Shown here: piece after piece, positions 41,875 through 50,238 of the stretch | Layout: every line of letters starts with the position of its first letter | Numbering within the stretch: the first letter of the stretch is position 1 | Assembly (NCBI GenBank): GCA_016234805.1 | Contig: JACRNU010000046.1 | Span: forward strand, 1 to 51,694 | Source: Elusimicrobiota bacterium | Lineage (GTDB): Bacteria > Elusimicrobiota > Elusimicrobia > UBA1565 > UBA9628 | DNA length: 51,694 bases | Direction: 5' to 3' | Position numbers and translations under genes: made by a program | Notes under the pieces: model-generated | The model's input: the letters and a program-made list of their open reading frames with translations, nothing else | Database searches by the model: none | Told to the model about the DNA's origin: nothing

Positions 41875-43404
41875 ATGCCGTCTCCCGGCCGGAGGACGCC
41901 GGCGGCCTGGGCTTGGGCCGGGACAGCGGCCCTGCTCGGGCTCTACCTCCTGGCCTGCAACGCGGTCATGTTCGGCCAGTACGTGGACGACATAAACTGG
42001 CTGCTCTGCGCCGAGCAGATGCTCCGAGGCTCGCTCCTTCGGGCCTGGCACCACCCTCCCCAGCTCGAGGTCTCGCTGAACTGGGGCGTGCCCGCTCTGC
42101 TCATGCCCTTCCTCGCGGTCTTCCACAGGCCCGTGCTCCTGCTCAAGGCCTTCATGGCGTGCCTGTTCTTCTCGGGCCTGGGCCTGTTCTACCTCGCCAC
42201 CCGCGGCCGGTTCCCGGGACGCCAGCGCTTCCCATACCTCTCCATCCTGTTCTTATGCGACTTCATGATCTCTTTCGCGGGCAACATCATGGGCGAGCCG
42301 GGCTATGTCTTCGTGCTGGGCCTCATCGTCTGGCTCCTCTTCGAGCAAGGCTGGTCCGAGTCCCAGGACCCCAAGCGCTGGGCCTGCGTCGGGGCCCTGG
42401 CCGGGTTCATCGTGCTCCTGCGCTCCATCGGGTTCGTGGCGCCCATCGCCCTGTTCCTGGAGCTCTCCCTCACCCGGCGGTGGCGCGCCGCCCTCTGGTT
42501 CTCCCTGGGCACAGCGGCCGCCGTGCTCCCGTTCACCCTGTACCTCGTGACGCACATCGGGCAGGTCTCCTTCTACTCATCGTACTGGGCCCTCAGGATG
42601 CAGGGCGGGATATTGTCGGCCCTGGCCGGCGTGCTCCACAGCAGCTACCTCTACCTCAAGGGCCTGACCTGCCTGACCGCATTCTACCTGCCGGCATGGG
42701 CCTCTCCGACCGGCCTGCTCGAGAAAGCCTTCATGGCCGCGGGCCTCGCCCTCTTCTGCGCAGGCGCGTGGCTGGGCCGCCGCAGCGGCCTCCACCGGGT
42801 CCTGGCCTATTACTGCCTCGGACACTTCATGGTGATCGCGGGCTACGTGTACCAGGCCCCGCGCTACGTGGTGCCCATGCTTCCGGCCTTCGTCTTCCTC
42901 TGTCTCGAAGGCCTGCGCAGGATCCTGCCCGAGCGCTTCCATGGCCGCGCCCTGGGAACCGCCGCCCTGCTTGCCCTGGCCACGAACGCGCCCGGCCTGC
43001 TCCAGACCGTCAAGACCTCGCTCCACCAGCCCCCCGTGGTGCCCCACGCGGCCTATGACTGGCTCAAGGCCCATGCCGGGCCGGAGGACCGCGTGGTGTC
43101 CATGGACATGATGCGCATCCACTATTTCACGGGGCTTAAGGGGTCCCTGTTCCTCCAGTCCGACGGCATCGCTTCCTTCGTCAGGAGCGCTCGGGCCGCT
43201 GGAGCGCGGTGGGTCGTGATCCGGGACCCGGGCTTCATCCCCCCGGCCAAGGGCGTGAGCGACCCCACCAGGTACTTCTACGACAGGCTGGTCGAATACT
43301 CCGCTTCCAGGGAGTTCTTCGAGCCCGTCCACCGCAACGAGTCCGAGGGAGTGAGCATCTACAGCCTGCGTCCCCCCCGGCCGCTCAGCGGCAGGCCACG
43401 CTGA
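41875..43404 (+). CDS. GT-C type polytopic membrane glycosyltransferase
   Basis: 509 aa with about eleven membrane spans. The first loop YVDDINWLLCAEQMLRGSLLRAW carries the Asp-Asp pair expected for the catalytic site. A C-terminal soluble part (AYDWLKAHAGPEDRVVSMDMMRIHYFTGLKGS) is shared in style with the proteins at 47798 and 12025. It starts 4 nt after the GT2 stop, so the two make one unit. The last 20 bp overlap the convergent pmbA gene. Confidence 0.7.
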   Translation: MPSPGRRTPAAWAWAGTAALLGLYLLACNAVMFGQYVDDINWLLCAEQMLRGSLLRAWHHPPQLEVSLNWGVPALLMPFLAVFHRPVLLLKAFMACLFFSGLGLFYLATRGRFPGRQRFPYLSILFLCDFMISFAGNIMGEPGYVFVLGLIVWLLFEQGWSESQDPKRWACVGALAGFIVLLRSIGFVAPIALFLELSLTRRWRAALWFSLGTAAAVLPFTLYLVTHIGQVSFYSSYWALRMQGGILSALAGVLHSSYLYLKGLTCLTAFYLPAWASPTGLLEKAFMAAGLALFCAGAWLGRRSGLHRVLAYYCLGHFMVIAGYVYQAPRYVVPMLPAFVFLCLEGLRRILPERFHGRALGTAALLALATNAPGLLQTVKTSLHQPPVVPHAAYDWLKAHAGPEDRVVSMDMMRIHYFTGLKGSLFLQSDGIASFVRSARAAGARWVVIRDPGFIPPAKGVSDPTRYFYDRLVEYSASREFFEPVHRNESEGVSIYSLRPPRPLSGRPR

Positions 43405-44695
43405 CCCCGTCGCAGAGCAGGGGCGGGAACAATCCCCCGAAGGATTGGCAGAGCTCGCTCCCGACAGCCACGACCTCCTTGAGCGTCCCGTAAACGTTGC
43501 CCGAGATCATCGCATCCTTGACCCGCCCCTTGATCTCGCCCTTCTCCACATAGAGCCCGGGCGCGACTCCCACGGAGAAGTCGCCGTTGGGGATGTTCCC
43601 GCTGTGCGGGCCGAGGGCGTCGCAGAGGATGATGCCCCGATCCATCATGGCCGCGAGCTCCCGCAGGGATTTCTTGCCCGGCTCGAACCGGAGGTGCGCC
43701 AGGTACGGGGTAGGCTTGAGCTCCAGAGGGTCGCCCCCCCACATGGCCGTGCGGTAGCCGTGCCCGGTCGGTCTCTCACCGAGCTTGTGGCTGTAGTTCA
43801 GGTCGTTGTAGAAGCCCTGGAATACGCCCTTATCCACCACGCGGAACCTCGCGGAGGGCACGCCTTCGTCATCGAAGGGCCGCGCCCCGGGGAGAGAGTC
43901 ATCCAGGGGATCATTGGTGACGCTGAGCTCGGAGCTGAACGCCTTTTCACCGGCCTTGCCGGCCAGGGGCGAGACTTTCTCGTAGGCGCTCTTGGCGCTC
44001 GCGCCGTGCATGAGCCTCCAGGCCAGGGCGAGCATGGCATCCGGCATGAACAGGACCTTCATCCTGCCGCCTTCGGGTTCGACTTCCTTCACCCCGGCGT
44101 TGAAAAGCCAGACGATCTCATCGAGCGCCGGCTGCGGCATCCTGTCAAAGCCCTTGCTCCTGAAAAGACGGAAGATGCCGCTCGCGGACCCCGGGAAGAT
44201 GGCTCCGGCCCGCACCCCGGACTCGGTGGTCCGGACCGAGGCGGACAGCCCATTCGTGTTGGCGATGCGCAGGGTCTGCTCCCCGACCCAGGCCTCAGCC
44301 ACGATCTCGCCCGCGGTGCGGCTCTTGAGCTCCCCTGCCACGCGGCCGCACTCCGCGACCAGGTCCGGGCTCCCCCGGCCCTCGATGCCATGGTCGGCGG
44401 TCTTGAGCGCGGCTGGAACGGATGGAGACGGCAGGGTGAAGCCAGCCTCAACCCCGCCCGCCAGGGAGGCCAGAGCGTTCCTGACGAGCTCCTCGCGGTC
44501 TCGAAGATTCCTCGTGTGCGCGAACCCGAGCTTGCCGTCCTTGATGACGCGCAGGCTGACCCCGCAGGCCATGTCCGCCTTGATGTCGTGGAGCTCCGCG
44601 TTCTCGAACCCGGCGCCGCTGGACCTGCCGTCCAGGGAGAAGACCTCGGCCTGATCCGCGGCCTTGCCCGCCATCTCCAGGAGCTTTTCCATCAC
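43385..44695 (-). CDS. pmbA: TldE/PmbA-type non-catalytic protease partner
   Basis: 436 aa of the TldD/PmbA (U62/M103) family. It has the family's NGLSASVRTTESGVRAGAIF and C-terminal GNIPNGDFSVGVAPGLYVEKGEIKGRVKDAMISGNVYGTLKEV blocks but no HExxxH, as expected of TldE, the partner of catalytic TldD. The two form a heterodimeric metalloprotease that degrades unfolded peptides and, in enterobacteria, trims the microcin B17 leader. The start overlaps the tldD stop by 4 nt. Confidence 0.9.
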   Translation of the reverse strand: MMEKLLEMAGKAADQAEVFSLDGRSSGAGFENAELHDIKADMACGVSLRVIKDGKLGFAHTRNLRDREELVRNALASLAGGVEAGFTLPSPSVPAALKTADHGIEGRGSPDLVAECGRVAGELKSRTAGEIVAEAWVGEQTLRIANTNGLSASVRTTESGVRAGAIFPGSASGIFRLFRSKGFDRMPQPALDEIVWLFNAGVKEVEPEGGRMKVLFMPDAMLALAWRLMHGASAKSAYEKVSPLAGKAGEKAFSSELSVTNDPLDDSLPGARPFDDEGVPSARFRVVDKGVFQGFYNDLNYSHKLGERPTGHGYRTAMWGGDPLELKPTPYLAHLRFEPGKKSLRELAAMMDRGIILCDALGPHSGNIPNGDFSVGVAPGLYVEKGEIKGRVKDAMISGNVYGTLKEVVAVGSELCQSFGGLFPPLLCDGVSVACR

Positions 44696-46056
44696 GCGCC
44701 TCCCACCACGAGGTCCTTGATCAGGACGTGCGGCGCTCCGTGGCAGGAGCGGATGTTGGTCTGGCCCTTGCCGCAGCCGCCCGTCTTCGCGAGATCGAAG
44801 TCGCTGCCCACCGCGGTCACGGCCATCAAGGTCCGGTAGAGGTTGCCGGACACGTTGAGGTCGCGCACCATGCGGCCCTTCTTGCCGCCGCGGACCTCGT
44901 AGCCGTACTGCGCGCCGAAGGAGAAGTCCTCCCCGGCGGTCTGGCCGCCCTTGGCGTCCAGGACATAGAGGCCGTCCCCGAGCTTCTCCAGAAGGGCGTC
45001 GACCGCGTACTCTCCGCGCTCGATGAAAATCGTGCCCATGCGCACGATGGGCGCGAACCGGTAATCCTCGGCCACGGTATGGCCCGAGGGCTCCTCGCCG
45101 AACTCAGCCGCGGTGCGCCGCGAGTGGAGCCGGCCCACGAGCACGCCGTTCTCCAGGAGCTTCCTCTTGCGGACCGGCACGCCCTCGTCGTCATATCTGT
45201 AGAAGCCGAGCTGGTCCGGCAGGGTGGCGTCATCCGTGATGCTCAGGCAGTCGCTGCCGAGCTTGGCCCCGAGCTTCATCCTGGCGCGCATGGCGGGCAG
45301 GGTCTCCACGATGTCCGCTTCCGAGAAGTGTCCGAACGCCTCGTGCGCGAAAACCCCGGCCAGGCTGGGGTTGAGGACGCAGTCGTACGAGCCTCCCCGG
45401 ACCGGCTCGGCTTTCAGGAGGTCGAGCGCGATCTTGGTCCTGGCCTCGAAGGCCTCATCCTTGCCGCGGACATGGTGGAACCCCTGGCTGCCTCCCACCG
45501 CGACACGCACGTTCTGCGAGAGTCCCCCGTCCCGGGCGATGATCTCGCCTGACACGCGGACCGTGACGAGGTCTTCTTGGACCTCGTGTCCCTCGGTGCT
45601 GACGAAAGTCCGCTCGCGGACCGTGTCCGCGTAGCCCATGGTCGTGGTCGCGATCCCGGCAGACCGGAGCGGGATGTCGTTGTAGGCGCGCAGAAGGGAG
45701 AGCTTCTCCTCCATCGTCACATCCCGCGGGTCCTCTTTGAGAGCGGGCGAAAACGAGTCCTTGACCGCCTCCACCCGGGCCAGGGTCACGGGCTTCTTGA
45801 TGTTCCGGCCGATGAGCCTCGCGTTCTCGAGGGCCGCGGCAAGGGCCTTCTTGGCGTCGGACTCCTTGGTGAATGCCACGGAGGCCAGGCCGCCTCCGGC
45901 CAGCACCCTGGCCACGAACCCATCCGTGGCATTGGAGCCTACGCTGGTCAGCTCTTTTCCCGAGAAGGACACGGAGGCCACCTTCTTGACCTCGTATCTC
46001 AGGTCCGCGTAATCAGCGGCCACGCCCGATAGGAAGCCCTTGAGCTTGTCCAACAT
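44692..46056 (-). CDS. tldD: TldD-type zinc metalloprotease
   Basis: 454 aa. The zinc motif HEAFGH (238-243) is the TldD HExxxH, followed by FSEADIVE. The N-terminal substrate cleft half (YADLRYEVKKVASVSFSGKELTSVG) and the C-terminal GGQTAGEDFSFGAQYGYEVRGGKKGRMVRDLNVSGNLYRTLMAVTAVGSDF block are present. With PmbA it forms a cylindrical complex that admits only unfolded or short chains. It lies 15 nt after a NeuD-like gene and so may be co-transcribed with it and the upstream radical SAM gene. Confidence 0.93.
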   Translation of the reverse strand: MLDKLKGFLSGVAADYADLRYEVKKVASVSFSGKELTSVGSNATDGFVARVLAGGGLASVAFTKESDAKKALAAALENARLIGRNIKKPVTLARVEAVKDSFSPALKEDPRDVTMEEKLSLLRAYNDIPLRSAGIATTTMGYADTVRERTFVSTEGHEVQEDLVTVRVSGEIIARDGGLSQNVRVAVGGSQGFHHVRGKDEAFEARTKIALDLLKAEPVRGGSYDCVLNPSLAGVFAHEAFGHFSEADIVETLPAMRARMKLGAKLGSDCLSITDDATLPDQLGFYRYDDEGVPVRKRKLLENGVLVGRLHSRRTAAEFGEEPSGHTVAEDYRFAPIVRMGTIFIERGEYAVDALLEKLGDGLYVLDAKGGQTAGEDFSFGAQYGYEVRGGKKGRMVRDLNVSGNLYRTLMAVTAVGSDFDLAKTGGCGKGQTNIRSCHGAPHVLIKDLVVGGA

Positions 46057-46071
46057 GTCCCCTCCTCCGGC

Positions 46072-46752
46072 TCAGCCGATCCGGCCGGCGTACGCCCGGA
46101 CCACGGCCCCGGCCGGCACGTCGGAGAGGACCGCGACCCCGTTGCAGACCAGCGCCCCCTCGCCGACCGACAGGCAGGTCAGGACCGTGGCGCCCATCCC
46201 GACCGTGGCGCTCCGGCACACCCGGCACTTGCCCGCGAGCACGGCGCCCGGCGCGATGTGCGCGTCGTCTTCGATGACGCAGTCGTGGCAGACCGTGCAG
46301 CCCTGGTTCAAGATCACGTTCGCGCCCACCTTGCAGAAGGGCCCCACCGTGGCCCCGGCCAGGACCACGCTGCCTGGGCCGAGCTCGACCTCGCCGGCGA
46401 GGCTCGCGTCCGGGTGCGCGACCGCGGGGCAGTCGAACCCCAACGCCTGGACCCGCTGGAACACCCCGGAGCGCGGCCGGTTGTCCGTGGTCCCGCCCAC
46501 GCCTATGAACGCGGTTGTGACGCCTCCCTTGAACACCTCGGCGAGCATGTCCAGACGGCCGAGGACCCGGACGCCTCCGTACACGATGTGCCCGATCGGC
46601 TTGACGTCGTCGTAGCTGCCGACCACGGAATACCCGGAGCCTTCCAGGGCGTCGAGGACGCAGGCCGCGTGCATGCCCCCTCCCACCACCACCGCCCGTT
46701 TCCTCCCGGACCCGGCCCCGCGGCCGCCCGATACGCCTTTCTTCGCCGCCAT
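46072..46752 (-). CDS. NeuD-like sugar O-acyltransferase (left-handed beta-helix)
   Basis: 226 aa. An N-terminal Rossmann-like part (KRAVVVGGGMHAACVLDALEGSGYSVVGSYDD) precedes hexapeptide repeats (LGPGSVVLAGATVGPFCKVGANVILNQGCTVCHDCVIEDDAHIAPGAVLAGKCRV) and a C-terminal catalytic His region. That is the PglD/NeuD-type organisation, acetylating a sugar amine or hydroxyl from acetyl-CoA. The ATG at 46752 follows the radical SAM stop directly, preceded by GGAGGGG. The product may decorate a surface glycan. Confidence 0.88.
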   Translation of the reverse strand: MAAKKGVSGGRGAGSGRKRAVVVGGGMHAACVLDALEGSGYSVVGSYDDVKPIGHIVYGGVRVLGRLDMLAEVFKGGVTTAFIGVGGTTDNRPRSGVFQRVQALGFDCPAVAHPDASLAGEVELGPGSVVLAGATVGPFCKVGANVILNQGCTVCHDCVIEDDAHIAPGAVLAGKCRVCRSATVGMGATVLTCLSVGEGALVCNGVAVLSDVPAGAVVRAYAGRIG

Positions 46753-46754
46753 GA

Positions 46755-47786
46755 TTATTCCCCTCCCAGAGCCGCCCTCAGCCCGCGCTGAGGCAGCATG
46801 ACATATCGCTCCCAGAGGGAGATGTTCCGCTTCAGGGTGAGGGCGTTGAACGGCACCGTGGCCAGGACATTGACCGGAGTGAAGTAGTTCTGGTCCAGGT
46901 CGCACACGTTGCAGATCGGATGCTCGCGGCCCTTCCCCTCAAGATGGAGGCGGCGCAGGTCCTGCATGGCTTTGGAGTTCCAGATCCCGTCGAGGGTCTC
47001 GGTCATGAAGTCCCCGATGGGCACCTGGCCATGCGAGTCCTGCGAGCACGCGATGGCCATGCCGGTCCGCGTGACGTAGAGGTTGCGCCAAAGGAGGAAG
47101 CACGGGCTGGAGAACAGGCTCGACGGCCGGGACGCGGGGGACGGCCGCCTGCAGAAATTGATGTACGGCTTGACCCGGATGTCGTTGACCATGCCGTGGC
47201 GGTCGAGCTTTTTGACGAACTCGGGAAAGAGCTTGACCTCGTGCTTGTTCTGCTCCATGGAGATCATCTGCACCTGCACGAAGGTGCTCTTGCCCAGCCG
47301 CTTCTTGGCCTCCAGGAACCGGGTGATGTTGGAGACCACGGCGTCGAAGTCGGCGTTCACGCGGATGGCGTCATAGGTCTTCTTGGTGACCCCGTCGAGC
47401 GGAAGCATGACGTAAGACACGTCGTTGGCCAGCAGGGCCTCTCCTTTCTCCGGAGTCAGGAGCGTAGCATTGGTCGCGAGGACCACCGGGATGCCGCGGC
47501 GGCGGATCTCCCCGACATAGTCGATCGTATGGGAGTTCATCAGCGGCTCGCCGTTGCCGCTCAGGTAGATGACCTCGGCGCAAGGGGCGATCTTTCCCAG
47601 GATGGTCTCGAACACGGCCGGCTCCATGAACCCGGTGGGCCGGCGCACCTCCTGCACCGGATGCATGACGCACCGGAGGTTGCACTCCCGCGAGACCTCC
47701 AGCACGCACTCGGTGGGATAGCCGCCGGTGCGGGTCTTCCTCCGCAGGAAGGCCTCCACGACGCGCAGACGGTTGGCCAGGCTCAT
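46755..47786 (-). CDS. Radical SAM/SPASM-like protein with CxxxCxxH motif
   Basis: 343 aa. The N-terminal motif reads ECNLRCVMHPV: Cys35 and Cys39 are present but the third cluster ligand is His42 (codon CAT). All other elements look normal: YLSGNGEPLMN (GGE-type SAM loop as GNGE), VVLATNATLLT, and a C-terminal SPASM-like region with IACSQDSHGQVPIGDF and HPICNVCDL. A TGT or TGC to CAT change needs at least two substitutions, so a sequencing error is unlikely. Either His serves as a cluster ligand or the protein has lost radical chemistry. It is followed directly by the NeuD-like gene. Confidence 0.88.
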   Translation of the reverse strand: MSLANRLRVVEAFLRRKTRTGGYPTECVLEVSRECNLRCVMHPVQEVRRPTGFMEPAVFETILGKIAPCAEVIYLSGNGEPLMNSHTIDYVGEIRRRGIPVVLATNATLLTPEKGEALLANDVSYVMLPLDGVTKKTYDAIRVNADFDAVVSNITRFLEAKKRLGKSTFVQVQMISMEQNKHEVKLFPEFVKKLDRHGMVNDIRVKPYINFCRRPSPASRPSSLFSSPCFLLWRNLYVTRTGMAIACSQDSHGQVPIGDFMTETLDGIWNSKAMQDLRRLHLEGKGREHPICNVCDLDQNYFTPVNVLATVPFNALTLKRNISLWERYVMLPQRGLRAALGGE

Positions 47787-47796
47787 ATGTTCCCCG

Positions 47797-47802
47797 ATTA
47801 TA
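47797..47802 (-). promoter_or_regulatory. TATAAT box containing the upstream stop codon, before the radical SAM gene
   Basis: The TAA of the membrane glycosyltransferase (47798-47800) is part of the hexamer, which ends 10 nt before the radical SAM ATG. The same arrangement occurs at 40848-40853. Confidence 0.4.
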
Positions 47803-49585
47803 GCAATCGGCGCGCGCCCTCGGGCTCGGAGCGCCCCGGAGCCCTGAGCCGGTAGATCTCGAAGCGCGGGTTGGCGGTGGTGGCGGTGGGATGGATGCGT
47901 ATCCAGGGGAGGATGACCGGCCGGTCGAAGGCGGCCCCGAGCTCGTAGCGGGAAAGGTTGGGCTGCATGTTGGGACGGTCGTCGTAGTCGGGGAGGGCCA
48001 CGATCATCCACTGAGGAAGCTGTGCCGGAGGCAGGTCCTTGAACAGCTTCTCCTCCACGAAGACCAGCGTGTAGCGGTCGAAGCGGAAGTAAGGGGTGTT
48101 GGACGGCGCACACGGCCGCAAGAACCCTACGGTCTCGCCGGGCGGGACATGGGCCTCGATCCAGCGTCCCGCGTCAAAATGGGTGGAGCGCGGCCCCGCT
48201 GCCATGCGGAAGTTATAGGCGTAGGTAAGGCCGGTCAGGAAGAGGTTGAGGCCGGCCGCGGCTCCCAGGACCAGCCGGATGGTCCGGCCCGCGCCCGGGA
48301 CAAGGACCGCCCTGGCTGCAAGGAGGAGTCCCAGAGCCATCCAGACGAGGTAATGCCGCATGATCCGGGAGGACTCCCCCAGATAGGCTCCCATGCTGCC
48401 TGCTACGCCGATGAGGAGGGAGACCGCCACCAGGAGAAGGACCCGGTCGGCCCGGCCCCGCTTGAGGGCCTGGACCATGCCGAGCGCCATCAAGGCGAGG
48501 ACCGGCAGGGACACGGCCTGGCGCAAAGGGTGCCAGAGAAGGATGAAAGGATTCCAGGGATTCGCGCCGGTGTTGCGCGTGATGAAGGGATACTCCTTCA
48601 TGGCTTCGGCATGATCCAGGAGCCAGTAAGGATTCGTGATGAAGAACGCGGCGACCGCGGCCGCCCCGGCAGCCGCGAGATTGAACAGTTCGGGCTTGGC
48701 TTTCTCCCCTGAAGCGATCCTGATGGCCGCGGCCACGGCCACCACGGCGCAGACCATGGTGGCGGACAGGGAGGCCCCGACCGCCAGCCCCGCGGCGAGA
48801 CCGGCCAGGACGTAGTCCCGGCGCTTGCCCCCGGTCACGATCGAAAGGCTCCTCTCCACGGCCCATAGCGCGAAGAAGGCCCACAGGTGCGGCGCCTTGA
48901 GCACATGCGCCTGCACCACGGCAGCGGGCGAGAACAGGAAGAGCAGGCCGGCCAGCCAGCCGACCCCTTGATCGAAGCGGCGGCCCATGCGCAGAAGGAG
49001 CAGGCCGGACCCGATATACGCGGCCACGGAGAGGGATCTGCCAGCCAGGTACATGGCGGCCATCTTGGCGGGCTCAGCCATGTAAGGAACCAGGGACCGG
49101 TGCAGTTCCACCAGACCGGTCGCGGCCGCGACCGCCAGGCACGCGCCGAGCGGGTAGATGTGCGCCCCCCCGTAGACGAACATATGGGGGTGGAAATTCA
49201 GCCGGCGGGGATTCATGCGCGAGAGGACGATGAGGAACGTCTGCTCGTCGTCATGGGCGGAGCGGACGAAGAACGAGCGTATGGTGTTGAGCAGCAGGTC
49301 CGGAGGCTCGGTCCACCCCGCGGGAGCGGAATGCACGCCTTTGGGGACCCAGTGGGAATCCGGACTCACCATGAGGTTGGGCCCGAGCTTCCGGTGCATG
49401 CTGACCCAGGTGTCGGCCAGGCGCTGGTAGAGAGCCGGGTTATCCGCGGCTGGGGGCAGGATGGCCGCGACCCTCTCCCGGGTCGGCAGGCCCCACCCGA
49501 TGCCCAGCAGTCCGAGGAGGAGCCCGGCGCAGACAAGGGACACGGCCTGGGCGACAAGAGTCCCGTTCCTGCCCGGCCGCGTCAT
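47798..49585 (-). CDS. Polytopic GT-C type membrane glycosyltransferase
   Basis: 595 aa from the ATG at 49585, which overlaps the methyltransferase stop (ATGA). About eleven membrane spans are visible. The large first loop (PPAADNPALYQRLADTWVSMHRKLGPNLMVSPDSHWVPKG) and the HPHMFVYGGAHIYPLGACLAV segment are distinctive and longer than in ArnT. The C-terminal 130 residues are soluble (HFDAGRWIEAHVPPGETVGFLRPCAPSN). Probable transfer of a lipid-linked sugar at the outer face. Confidence 0.68.
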   Translation of the reverse strand: MTRPGRNGTLVAQAVSLVCAGLLLGLLGIGWGLPTRERVAAILPPAADNPALYQRLADTWVSMHRKLGPNLMVSPDSHWVPKGVHSAPAGWTEPPDLLLNTIRSFFVRSAHDDEQTFLIVLSRMNPRRLNFHPHMFVYGGAHIYPLGACLAVAAATGLVELHRSLVPYMAEPAKMAAMYLAGRSLSVAAYIGSGLLLLRMGRRFDQGVGWLAGLLFLFSPAAVVQAHVLKAPHLWAFFALWAVERSLSIVTGGKRRDYVLAGLAAGLAVGASLSATMVCAVVAVAAAIRIASGEKAKPELFNLAAAGAAAVAAFFITNPYWLLDHAEAMKEYPFITRNTGANPWNPFILLWHPLRQAVSLPVLALMALGMVQALKRGRADRVLLLVAVSLLIGVAGSMGAYLGESSRIMRHYLVWMALGLLLAARAVLVPGAGRTIRLVLGAAAGLNLFLTGLTYAYNFRMAAGPRSTHFDAGRWIEAHVPPGETVGFLRPCAPSNTPYFRFDRYTLVFVEEKLFKDLPPAQLPQWMIVALPDYDDRPNMQPNLSRYELGAAFDRPVILPWIRIHPTATTANPRFEIYRLRAPGRSEPEGARRLL

Positions 49586-50238
49586 CCATCCCTCCGGAAC
49601 GACATCACTCGGATGAGCGCCAGCGGCCCGGCAAGCGGCAGGGACCTGGCCTCCAAACAGAGGAACCCGGCCGAAGACACGGCCTCGGCCAGGGTGGAAG
49701 CGTGATGGTAATGCCTGCCCGCGGCCGGGCCCTCGGCCTCGGAGAAAGTGCCCTTGAGGACGAACCTGCAGGTCTTGTGGAACAGGCTCTCGGTCGGGGC
49801 CGTGATCACCAGGAGCCCGCCGGGCCTGAGCGCCCCGCGGATGGACCCCAGCGGCTCGGCCAGGAACTCGATGTGCTCGAGCACGTCGAGGCAGAAGACG
49901 CGGTCGAAAGCCGCGGAAGGCAGGCTGCCCGGCTTCGTCAGGTCTCCCCGCGTTATCTCCACCCCGGGGATCCTCAGCGAAGTCACGGCGGGATGGCTGT
50001 CCATTCCCTTGAGCCGGTGCGGGGACCTCGCCTTGGAGAGCTTCCCGAGGAGCGCGCCCTCGCCGCACCCGAGATCCATGACGTCGAGCGGGACTCCGGC
50101 GTCCAATGCGGCCAGATCCAGAGCCCACTCGATCCTCTTCCAGAAAAGCCAACGCACCACCGGGTTGCGGCTCCGGTACTCGGGCACGATGTCCGTGAGG
50201 GTCTCGGGCCCGCGCCGCGGGTCCCCTTGCTCGGTCAC
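49582..50238 (-). CDS. SAM-dependent methyltransferase
   Basis: 218 aa from the GTG at 50238. VMDLGCGEGALLGKL is motif I of class I methyltransferases, LKGMDSHP motif II, and FDRVFCLDVLEHIEFL motif IV-like; LRPGGLLVITAPTESLFHK follows. Small methyltransferases of this type modify sugars or lipid headgroups in glycan clusters. GTGA and ATGA overlaps with both neighbours place it between two membrane glycosyltransferases, so a polymer-capping or sugar-methylating role is plausible. Confidence 0.85.
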   Translation of the reverse strand: MTEQGDPRRGPETLTDIVPEYRSRNPVVRWLFWKRIEWALDLAALDAGVPLDVMDLGCGEGALLGKLSKARSPHRLKGMDSHPAVTSLRIPGVEITRGDLTKPGSLPSAAFDRVFCLDVLEHIEFLAEPLGSIRGALRPGGLLVITAPTESLFHKTCRFVLKGTFSEAEGPAAGRHYHHASTLAEAVSSAGFLCLEARSLPLAGPLALIRVMSFRRDG

